A DNA stretch of 64,000 bases from Methylobacterium sp. J-067 (GTDB lineage: Bacteria > Pseudomonadota > Alphaproteobacteria > Rhizobiales > Beijerinckiaceae), in assembly GCF_022829465.1 (NCBI RefSeq), contig NZ_JAKSXZ010000054.1, forward strand, positions 1 to 64,000, given 5' to 3'. Below the pieces are notes generated by a model. It was given only the letters and a program-made list of their open reading frames with translations. It ran no database searches and had not been told where the DNA came from. The translations under genes were made by a program, and so were the position numbers. This document shows, in pieces, positions 38,221 through 45,167 of the stretch (position 1 is the first letter of the stretch; the number at the start of each line of letters is the position of its first letter).

Positions 38221-38585
38221 GCCGCGGCCCTCCTCATGCGGGAGGCGCGGAACGCGGCCCGGGACGGAGGGGCCGTGGGCAGGCCGCTGGCGCGGGGCCT
38301 TTTGAGGAGGCCGGCCGCCGTGAGCCCGATCAGGTGGGCTTCCTGCGTCAAGGACCGCGGCCCGAGGATCGCGGCCAGCACCTCCGCGTCTGAAACCTTC
38401 CGCAGCTCGGGGCGGATGGGCCCGTTCACGTGCGGGAGGATCTCGACGCCGAGCTCCCGGGCCCAGCGCGATGCCATCTCCCTGCCGACGCTCAGCTTGG
38501 CGGCGCAGTTCTTGAGCCCCCGGACGCTCTCGAACACCTGCCGCGCCTGGCTCTCCCGGATACCGAAACCGATGACCCTTTCCAT
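38217..38585 (-). CDS. Hypothetical protein, first gene of the overlapped island operon
   Basis: A 122-residue protein, MERVIGFGIRESQARQVFESV.... It has an HTH-sized helical region (GLKNCAAKLSVGREMASRWARELG) and a basic C-terminus (RASRMRRAAA). ATG 38585 has GGAGGG just upstream; the longer frame from 38762 reads through the repeat region. It leads five genes that overlap by GTGA or more. DNA-binding is suspected only. Confidence 0.6.
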   Translation of the reverse strand: MERVIGFGIRESQARQVFESVRGLKNCAAKLSVGREMASRWARELGVEILPHVNGPIRPELRKVSDAEVLAAILGPRSLTQEAHLIGLTAAGLLKRPRASGLPTAPPSRAAFRASRMRRAAA

Positions 38586-38660
38586 GATCCCTCCGAATCC
38601 GGCGTTCCCGAATTGCGAACGACATCCCAGCACTCGCGTTCCAGGATGCAAGCAAAGTCG

Positions 38661-38697
38661 AAAGTTGACGTCAGGATAGCCAAAGTTGACACCAGGA
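38661..38697. promoter_or_regulatory. Two direct repeats, probable operator, between divergent operons
   Basis: AAAGTTGACGTCAGGA (38661-38676) and AAAGTTGACACCAGGA (38682-38697) differ at two positions and are 21 bases apart, two helical turns. They lie about 75 bases before the minus-strand operon and 150 before the plus-strand gene at 38850. Each contains TTGAC, which also fits a -35 element. The Cro/C1-type regulator of the operon is the natural candidate to bind. Confidence 0.55.
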
Positions 38698-38849
38698 CGA
38701 ACGGGCCGAGGCAGCAATTTGTACCCACTAGGCGGGGTCTGGGTGCAAATCGATTCAGCCATTAATTCACCATACCGTCATTCGAATGCTTGCGGGAACG
38801 GCCGGGAGTGCTACTTTCCCAAAGTGCGAACGGCGCGGAGGAGGACGGG

Positions 38850-39299
38850 ATGAGGGACTACGGGATCGACGAGTTGGAGTTCACGCACCGCGTGACGGGC
38901 GTCTGCCGGGCGCCGGGCGGGGCGATGATCGCGAACTACGGGGACGATGACGCCGGCTACCCCGAGGCCGTCGAGGGCGGCGTCTACGGCGTCCTGCAGA
39001 TCGGTTTCGAGAAGCTGCCCAGGTTCGTCGTCATGCGCGGCGGCCGCCTCCACGGCCTGACGGAGACGGAGGCCATGGACCTGGTGGATCCCGCCGGCAT
39101 CGAGGCGCGCCGGGCCGCGCTGGACGCGCGCACGTACAAGGAATGGGAGTGGCGGGGGCCGGCCCCCCTCGGGTTTACGCGCACGGCCACAGGCGGCCGC
39201 ATCGTCGTCCGGTCCCACCGCAACAGGCATTTCTGGCGACAGGCCCGCCCCGAGGAAGTCGCCGCCTGGGACGCGGAGCACGGCGCCCCGACCCCGTGA
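38850..39299 (+). CDS. Hypothetical island protein (149 aa)
   Basis: A 149-residue protein, MRDYGIDELEFTHRVTGVCR..., with a strong GGAGGAGG ribosome binding site. It contains YGVLQIGFEKLPRFVVMRGG, then an Ala/Arg-rich helix, and ends with HRNRHFWRQARPEEVAAWDA. No family was recognised. It is divergent from the five-gene operon and shares its repeat-bearing control region. Confidence 0.65.
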   Translation: MRDYGIDELEFTHRVTGVCRAPGGAMIANYGDDDAGYPEAVEGGVYGVLQIGFEKLPRFVVMRGGRLHGLTETEAMDLVDPAGIEARRAALDARTYKEWEWRGPAPLGFTRTATGGRIVVRSHRNRHFWRQARPEEVAAWDAEHGAPTP

Positions 39300-39412
39300 G
39301 GGCAACCCGTGTCGGCGTCACGTCACGCCGGCACCGAAATCCCCTTTGTGCCTTGCTGGGCCGAGGGAGACGCTATCCCGGTCGCAACCTCGACACATGG
39401 AAGGGGATCCCA

Positions 39413-40087
39413 ATGTCGCTTCGTTCCGTCCTCCGCGTCGCCCTCTCGGCCGCTACCAAGGCCATCCGTGCCGTTGGCACCTCCGTCCGGTACGCCGCCC
39501 TGCCAGCGGTGTTCGTGACCCGCGCGGTCGTCGACACCGCCACCGGTGCCATCCGATTCGTCCGCGAGCTCGTCGCCCCCACGCCCCCGGTCAGCGCGGC
39601 GGAAGCCCAGGCGGACGCCTACCTCGACGCTGCCGCCGGCGAGCCCGATGCCTTCGCCTCGGAGCCCGCCCCGCTGAGCATGGCCGAGCGGTTCCCCGAG
39701 GCGGACTATCTCCGGAACTGGTGCCGGCACGCCATCGGGTCGCCCGGCGTCGGCCCCGTCGACGAGAGCGTGCTCCCGGACCGCATCCTCCTGTGGCTCC
39801 ACAGCCTGGACGTCGGCAACCTCCACCGCGTCGCGGTCGCGCCCCTCTCGACCCTGGACCGCCACCTGCGCGCCAAGAGCGTCAACGAGCTCATGACGAA
39901 CATGCCGCCCGTGCTGACCGACCGCGAGGCCCGCGCCGCCGCCGAAGCCCGCAGGGACGCCGTCATCGCCAGCCTCGCCCGCGCCTCCTGCGCAGAGCGC
40001 GCGGCAGAAACCGTCGACGAGTTCCTCCACGATCTCCACGAGCACGCTATCTCGGAGGCTGGCCCGGCCCCGCGCCCCTTTCGCTGA
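39413..40087 (+). CDS. Hypothetical island protein (224 aa)
   Basis: A 224-residue protein starting MSLRSVLRVALSAATKAIRA, with GGAAGGGG before the ATG. The N-terminal about 60 residues include an amphipathic/hydrophobic stretch (YAALPAVFVTRAVVDTATGA) that could associate with membrane. The rest is helical and acidic (AERFPEADYLRNWCRHAIG, then ALTDREARAAAEARRD-like VLTDREARAAAEARRD) and ends in FLHDLHEHAISEAGPAP. Function is unknown. A terminator follows. Confidence 0.6.
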   Translation: MSLRSVLRVALSAATKAIRAVGTSVRYAALPAVFVTRAVVDTATGAIRFVRELVAPTPPVSAAEAQADAYLDAAAGEPDAFASEPAPLSMAERFPEADYLRNWCRHAIGSPGVGPVDESVLPDRILLWLHSLDVGNLHRVAVAPLSTLDRHLRAKSVNELMTNMPPVLTDREARAAAEARRDAVIASLARASCAERAAETVDEFLHDLHEHAISEAGPAPRPFR

Positions 40088-40135
40088 ACGCCGGCGGCGA
40101 CGGCCGCCACGGGAGGAAAAGGACGCAGAATGAAG

Positions 40136-40165
40136 AAGGGCCCCGGATCACACCTGGGCCCTTTT
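40136..40165 (+). terminator. Intrinsic terminator
   Basis: AAGGGCCC, a 13-base loop, then GGGCCCTTTT. The perfect stem ends in a T run about 50 bases after the gene at 39413-40087. This is the cleanest terminator in the island. Confidence 0.85.
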
Positions 40166-40282
40166 CGTTTGGCCTCTCTGCGCCCGCGCGGGGCCTACGT
40201 GCGGCCCGCAGTGGACGCAGAGAGGCCGATTCTGGACGCACAGGGAAACCCGCAAGGGAGAAAATGCGCGCCCCGTACGATT

Positions 40283-40561
40283 TCAGGCGCGCTGGGTGTA
40301 CCCGGTGCCCCAGTCCGCGGCCCGGGGACGGGCGCGCTCGCTACGCAGGGCGGCCTCAAGCTCCGCGACCCGGCGCTGCAGGGCGGCCTCGCGACGGCGG
40401 CTGGCGAGGAGTTCCTGGCCGAGGCGGTCGACGCTGGCGACGGCGTTGTCGGAGCTCTGCTGCCGGAGCGCGGCCGCCTTGGCCTGGCCTGCGAGGTGGG
40501 CCTGTAACAGGACCTGGGTGAGCCCGCTCTCGGCGAGGTGGATGTCGCGTTCGAGGTTCAT
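40283..40561 (-). CDS. Small coiled-coil protein (92 aa)
   Basis: A 92-residue protein, MNLERDIHLAESGLTQVLLQ.... A long Ala/Gln/Arg-rich helix with heptad character (SVDRLGQELLASRRREAALQRRVAELEAAL) suggests a coiled coil, perhaps a phage scaffold or lysis accessory protein. GGAG lies nine bases before ATG 40561. It is downstream of the decayed phage tail genes on the same strand. Confidence 0.55.
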   Translation of the reverse strand: MNLERDIHLAESGLTQVLLQAHLAGQAKAAALRQQSSDNAVASVDRLGQELLASRRREAALQRRVAELEAALRSERARPRAADWGTGYTQRA

Positions 40562-40585
40562 GGCGGGCTCCGTCGTCGTCTGCCC

Positions 40586-41110
40586 TCACATAGATTCAGA
40601 GCCGGGACTCCTCGTCCAGCTGGCATGCGATCTACGGTTACCGGATCCCTGGCCGGGCAGTGGATAACCCCGTGACGCCGACACGCATGAGGTCCTGAGG
40701 CTGTCAATCAGTGCCCCCGTTACTTCTATAAACAGTAACGCCTGCCAAACGAACGCCGACACGCCTGCCCCGGAGGCCGCCCGGGGCAGGTAACGCAGAT
40801 CCGAGCCCGCTTTGTAGACCGCTAGGTTGAGGCACAGCACGGCGGCATTCGCGTCCTGCGTCGAGGGGAACACGAACTCCACGACGTCGCCGGCGGGCAC
40901 GGTCACGTACGCCGGGATGTTGAACGTGCCATGCGTCGCGTTGGCTACCCAGGTGTTGGTGCCAATGCTGGTGCTGGTCCCGCCCTGGCCGCCGGCGCGC
41001 CTGTTGATGGTCACCGTGCATGGCGCCGCCGGCGCCGCGCCGAACACAGCGAACGACCCCGTGTCGGCTTTCGGGATGTAGATGCCCTCAGTGATCGAGG
41101 CATTCGCGAT
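40586..41110 (-). pseudogene. Decayed phage structural protein
   Basis: The frame has no proper start but reads NASITEGIYIPKADTGSFAV, then PCTVTINRRAGGQGGTSTSI, PAYVTVPAGDVVEFVFPSTQ and LCLNLAVYK. This is a beta-rich pattern like phage tail or fibre proteins. After about residue 110 the composition changes to a Ser/Arg-rich tail without similarity. It lies just after the broken minor tail gene in transcription order. The product is probably not made. Confidence 0.5.
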
Positions 41111-41149
41111 GTGACCTGAGGACCTGCCCGACCAGGGGCTTGGCCGAGA

Positions 41150-41610
41150 TCACTTCTCGATGCCCCAGCCCGGGCGCGCGATGACCTTGCCAAGGGTGCG
41201 GACCGGCAGACCCAGGGGGCGCTGCAGCCCTCGACGTTCCGAGCGGCCGGGGCGAGCTCGACCGGCAGCGCGACCTCGTCGAGGGCGTCGGCGCGCAAGA
41301 TCTCGGCGTCGGGATCCGGGGGGGCGATAAGGTCGACGGCCGGCCCCTGGCCGACGATGCCGATGCTGAGTTCGTAGGTCCGCTGGGTCGCGACTTGGTT
41401 AATCCCGAACTCGGCGCCCTAGAAGCGGCGGACCTCGACGAAGATGCAGGGCATGTCCGACTGCGCGCAGGGCGGCGCTGCAGCCGGCAAACACGCGGCC
41501 ATCGACGAGCGCCCCCGCCTCGCTGCCGAGGAGGAGCGCGGTCACGCCGTCGCGGAGCCTGCGCCTGTCGTGGACCAAGCGGACCCTCCTGTTCAGGGTC
41601 GAGGATCCCG
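41150..41610 (-). pseudogene. Broken phage minor tail protein gene
   Basis: Pieces of one protein are spread over frames. The first is LVHDRRRLRDGVTALLLGSE followed by AGALVDGRVFAG. After a frameshift near 41480 comes DMPCIFVEVRRF, then an in-frame TAG at about 41421. The frame continues GINQVATQRTYELSIGIVGQ, then EILRADALDEVALPVELAPA. Another frameshift near 41210 leads to LPVRTLGKVIARPGWGIEK and a stop. The order and motifs (CIFVEV, RTYEL...IVGQ) are like siphophage minor tail/completion proteins. The gene is dead by two frameshifts and a stop. Confidence 0.6.
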
Positions 41611-41734
41611 GGCGGCCTATCGGAATGAAACCGGTGCTCGTTCGATTGGCACGGGCAGCAATCGGCCGGCTCGATGCTTAAATCAGGGGCGAGCGGTGAT
41701 CCCCGAAGGGAGGCACGCCAACACGGGGAACGGC

Positions 41735-42769
41735 ATGACGATGACGGCGGTGATTACGGATTTCGAAGCGAAGAAGACGTTTCTCTGGCAGGGCTCTGCG
41801 CTCTACGCGGAGATGATCAAGCTCGCGCCGAACGATGTTATCCGACGCTACCTGGCGTTCAGGATCGTCGTCAACGCAATGGCCTTCGAGGACATCGTCC
41901 AGGTTCGCCAGGAGCCACGGATGCGAAGGATTCGGGACGCTCTACTGGCACACAAGCAAGAGGCTGATTTCTTCGTCGGGCATTCGGCCGCCGGCGAAAT
42001 CACAGACGCGAAGATTGCCCCACTGGTGGCCAGGATGGCCGCCGAGACCACCTCACCTGATCCGCGCCTGCTCCTGCCAGAGCTGTCGGGAGGGGTGTCG
42101 AGCCACAATCTCGGCGTCCTCGTGCCGCTGGTATTCGACAGGTACGTCGAAGACTTTCTTTCTGGGTACCGCCTGATAAACAATTACCTGTGCGTTGCTG
42201 GAAATGCCGTCCACGAGATCACGAAGGGTGAGCTACCTGGGGCCTTCTATCGATATCATAGCTCAAAGGCTCTCTATGATTTATCGGAGTACCTCTTCAA
42301 CAACTGCCTAGTCAACTCGGTCCTGCCCGGCGTGGCCATGCACGCGAAGCTCGACATGCTTATGCATGCTCAGAACATGGTCGACAGCGTGATCATGGAC
42401 ACCCGCAACCCGCACTCGATCAACGGTCTTCTTGAGGTGATGGTCTCTGAGGGCATTGGTGACCCTTCCTCCCTGCAAGCACTCAAGGCGGATGCGACAT
42501 TCAATGCCACCTACCGCCGGGTCAGGCATGTGCGAAACAAGCTCATCGGTCACATGGACGGTCGGGCAACCATGGAGGACCTCATAAAAAAATTGGACGC
42601 GCTGCAAACGTCAGATCACTGCGATCTCGTCAACATGGTCGACCAGCCCGTGTTCAATGCCGCACGTTCCGACCAGGCAATCTGGATACGTTACAAGTCG
42701 GGAAATCAAAAGTTCACCGATCCCAACATCGTCGGCTTGGCCGGCCCGCCACCGCCCTCCTACTACTAA
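41735..42769 (+). CDS. Putative HEPN-type RNase/abortive-infection protein
   Basis: A 344-residue protein of average GC lower than its surroundings. It is mostly helical. Near the C-terminus, TYRRVRHVRNKLIGHMDGRATMEDL carries an R-x5-H motif (RNKLIGH), the catalytic signature of HEPN RNases found in toxins and abortive-infection proteins. Other segments are AFEDIVQVRQEPRMRRIRDAL and VFDRYVEDFLSGYRLINNYL. ATG 41735 is six bases after GGGGAA. It stands alone on the plus strand inside decayed minus-strand phage tail genes, as accessory ('moron') genes do. The function is inferred from the motif and position only. Confidence 0.6.
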   Translation: MTMTAVITDFEAKKTFLWQGSALYAEMIKLAPNDVIRRYLAFRIVVNAMAFEDIVQVRQEPRMRRIRDALLAHKQEADFFVGHSAAGEITDAKIAPLVARMAAETTSPDPRLLLPELSGGVSSHNLGVLVPLVFDRYVEDFLSGYRLINNYLCVAGNAVHEITKGELPGAFYRYHSSKALYDLSEYLFNNCLVNSVLPGVAMHAKLDMLMHAQNMVDSVIMDTRNPHSINGLLEVMVSEGIGDPSSLQALKADATFNATYRRVRHVRNKLIGHMDGRATMEDLIKKLDALQTSDHCDLVNMVDQPVFNAARSDQAIWIRYKSGNQKFTDPNIVGLAGPPPPSYY

Positions 42770-42774
42770 CCTGG

Positions 42775-43067
42775 AAGATGGTCGCCTTCACCTGCCCGAG
42801 GCTGGTGATCTTGCCCAGCGCCATCTTGTTGGCGGTCTAGGCAATCCGGTCGAGCGTCCACGGATTGAGCCGTTCGAGGATGGCCGGCATGCGCTCGCGG
42901 AAGCGCCGGACGGCATCGATGGCGACGCCGTTGACCGAGAACTGCATCGCGCGCGGGAGCGCCTTCTCCCCGAACTCGGCGAACTGGTCCGCGACGGCCA
43001 GCGCGAGCCCGGCGAGGTCGATGTCGACCCCGACGTAGAACGGCGACTTGCTGCGCGAGCGGGCCAT
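42775..43067 (-). pseudogene. Truncated phage tail-region protein
   Basis: ATG 43067 begins MARSRSKSPFYVGVDIDLAG. The frame runs through ALAVADQFAEFGEKALPRAM and IDAVRRFRERMPAIL to a TAG at 42837. The same frame continues TANKMALGKITSLGQVKATI for about 23 codons up to the 3' end of the HEPN-like gene, where it is cut. It resembles small phage tail-assembly proteins. The stop and the abrupt end suggest decay caused or followed by insertion of the neighbouring gene. Confidence 0.5.
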
Positions 43068-43208
43068 CAGGGCGCCTCGTGAGAAAAAAACCCCGGCGCA
43101 TGGGCATGCGGCCGGGGTGACGAGCACCCGACGCGACCCCGGTCGGGGATGCGCAGGTTGCCAGCGATCGATCGTAGGTGGCGGCGAGAATTCGTCAAGA
43201 GTCGTGCC

Positions 43209-43520
43209 TCAGGCCGCGAGACGGGCCTGGAGCACGGCCGCGACCTCCGCCGGGGCGAAGCGGTCGGCCAATGACTGCGTCGCGGCGGACATCACGGCGG
43301 CGAGGTCGGGATGGGCCTGCAGCGCGGCGATGCCGGCGACGCGACCATCGGCCTTCACGATGCCGCGCTGGGCGAGGATCTCGACGAACGCGTCGCCGAG
43401 CGCGAGGGCGACGTCGCGGCCCTCGGGGCGCTGCAGCGCCGCGCGGCGGGCCCGGGCGCGGGCGGTACGGATCGCCGCGTTGGCGCGGACTTGGCGGAGC
43501 GTCAGACGTGTGGCGGGCAT
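43209..43520 (-). CDS. Hypothetical phage-like protein (103 aa)
   Basis: A 103-residue Ala/Arg-rich helical protein, MPATRLTLRQVRANAAIRTA..., with GGAG about ten bases before ATG 43520. It reads VALALGDAFVEILAQRGIVK and ends AEVAAVLQARLAA. It lies upstream of the tail-gene remnants on the same strand and may be part of the original phage operon. No family was recognised. Confidence 0.5.
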   Translation of the reverse strand: MPATRLTLRQVRANAAIRTARARARRAALQRPEGRDVALALGDAFVEILAQRGIVKADGRVAGIAALQAHPDLAAVMSAATQSLADRFAPAEVAAVLQARLAA

Positions 43521-43601
43521 GGCATGTCTCCTTCGCCCGCAAGCGTGCGCGTCGGCCTGGCAAGGCACAACGCCGTCACGGGCCGGCGACACTGTCTCGA
43601 T

Positions 43602-43703
43602 CCGAGGCCCTAGGAAGCCCGCCAGGGCGCTTCGCGTGGGTCTGACGCGCCAATCCACGGCCGAGCCTGAGAAACCGGCGTGGCGGGCTTCCTAGGGCCT
43701 CGG
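43602..43703. repeat. Perfect 23-bp inverted repeat with 56-base centre
   Basis: Left arm 43602-43624 (CCGAGGCCCTAGGAAGCCCG and CCA) and right arm 43681-43703 are exact reverse complements. Transcribed on either strand it would form a very stable long hairpin. No transposase or target-site duplication was seen. It is just upstream of the 43209-43520 gene. Confidence 0.85.
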
Positions 43704-43781
43704 GGGGCCATCCCTCAGCCGGGCGGGCGCGGCTCCCAGACAAGTCCCCCTGAAATGCGGAGCGACGGGCCTGAACCATGG

Positions 43782-43801
43782 AAAAACGCCCCAACGGGGC
43801 G
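43782..43801 (-). terminator. Intrinsic terminator on the minus strand
   Basis: Read on the minus strand, CGCCCC-GTT-GGGGCG is followed directly by TTTTT. No minus-strand gene ends right before it within the neighbouring 300 bases, so it may end leftward transcription coming from farther right or protect the 43209 operon from read-through. Confidence 0.7.
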
Positions 43802-44117
43802 AGCAGGTCGACCTGGACCATGTTCGAGAGTCTGCAGGGCTGCTGCTGGGACGTGGGAGGGCGCGAAGCGCGCGATGCACGGCCCACGGGAGAGATAGAC
43901 TTGCGGGGTGCGGTCGACCCTCGCGCACGCGTTACAGGAATCCTTGAAGGGAAGGGATAAACCCTTCCTGGCCAGAATCCCCCCTATCATCCCCCCTTCC
44001 TTTCGTGCCCTGACACCCCCCTAAGTCGTTGAGCAAACCTCATCGCTTTCCTTGAAACTGGCTTGGCCGGGGCGATAATGGCTTCCGAGGCCCCCGGACG
44101 GGCCTGCAGGACACCCG
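43802..44117. other. Non-coding region with inverted repeat and pyrimidine tracts before the Rep-like gene
   Basis: About 316 bases. GGAAGGG-ATAAA-CCCTTCC (43950-43968) is a perfect 7-bp inverted repeat. It is followed by C-rich runs around 43979-44024 (CCCCCCTATCATCCCCCC and similar). This could be a control or origin-like region for the gene at 44118, but iterons were not found. Confidence 0.4.
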
Positions 44118-45167
44118 ATGCCCCGCCAGCAGGCCACCCGAATGCTCCCCCTGTCCCTCGACTTCGCGAGGGACCTCGTCGTCGACGCGTCGCCGGCGGC
44201 CAGCCTGCCCGGGATGCACGGCGCCGACGCCGGATCGATTCGTTTTTTGATCCTCGCCCTGTCGCAGGCGGCGTCATCGGAGCGACAGACCGATGAAATG
44301 GAGAGGGAGTATCGCCTGACCGAGGCGTTCCTGCACGGGGTCGAGTACGCCCGGCACGAGATCGACCTGCCTGCCCTGCGCCGGGCCATGGCGGGTGCCG
44401 TGCTCACGACCGTTCGGGCCGCCCTGTCCCGATGCTGCGACAGCCTCGTCACGCTCAGGGGCCTCGATGGCTATGGCCTGAGCACGCCGACCAACAAGGT
44501 TTTCCTCGGGCCCAAGGGGACGTTCGTGAGGGACGGCGACGAGCTCGCATCCCTCGGTATCGAGGCGACGCTTCTGGCGGCCGCCACGCCGGGATACGGC
44601 GGCACCGTCGAGATCGACGCCGCGGCGCTAAATGCGTTTCGATGCCGGTACAGCCCCGTCCTGTACCTGCGCTGCCTCGCCTGGGAAGCCAGCCCGGCCG
44701 CCATCCCCCGGGGCTGCGAGGCGCGCCGGCAGAACGGCACGCTGCGCCTGACGCTGCCCCTCGGTGAGGCGCAAGAGATCCTCGGGTTCCGCGGCATCGC
44801 GAAGCCCAGCCAGATGGAGCGCACGGCCCTGACCCCCGCTTGCGCGGAGCTCGCCGCGGCCGGGTTTAGGGTGGCCTGGTCATGGGTGACGAACTACCGA
44901 AACGAGAGGACCGGCATCCGCCTGTCGGTCGCCCGAAACGAATCGCTCGGGATCAGGACCCGTGACGCCGCAGCACAGGCGCGAGCCGCAGCGGCGGAGG
45001 CACGGCACGCCCATCTGGCGAAGCGCCGGATCCAGCGGGCGAAGACGCCCCGGAAGACGAAGCGGCCGCCCCGGCCTGCCGCGCGGCGAGAGCCTGCCGC
45101 GCCGCCGGCGATCCGGGACCCGTCGAGACTGCGCGCGGCGCTGCACCGTCCGCCGCCTGATCTGTAG
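44118..45167 (+). CDS. Possible replication initiator-like protein (349 aa)
   Basis: A 349-residue protein, MPRQQATRMLPLSLDFARDL.... Two winged-helix-sized regions are visible. The second (CRYSPVLYLRCLAWEA, LPLGEAQEILGFRGIAKPSQ, LTPACAELAAAGFRVAW) has the order seen in the second domain of Rep_3-type plasmid initiators. The C-terminus is Ala/Arg-rich and basic (AKRRIQRAKTPRKTKRPPRP). Its last about 70 codons overlap the end of the large PrimPol-helicase gene on the other strand by 215 bases. Assignment as an initiator is tentative. It rests on position and domain pattern. Confidence 0.5.
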   Translation: MPRQQATRMLPLSLDFARDLVVDASPAASLPGMHGADAGSIRFLILALSQAASSERQTDEMEREYRLTEAFLHGVEYARHEIDLPALRRAMAGAVLTTVRAALSRCCDSLVTLRGLDGYGLSTPTNKVFLGPKGTFVRDGDELASLGIEATLLAAATPGYGGTVEIDAAALNAFRCRYSPVLYLRCLAWEASPAAIPRGCEARRQNGTLRLTLPLGEAQEILGFRGIAKPSQMERTALTPACAELAAAGFRVAWSWVTNYRNERTGIRLSVARNESLGIRTRDAAAQARAAAAEARHAHLAKRRIQRAKTPRKTKRPPRPAARREPAAPPAIRDPSRLRAALHRPPPDL

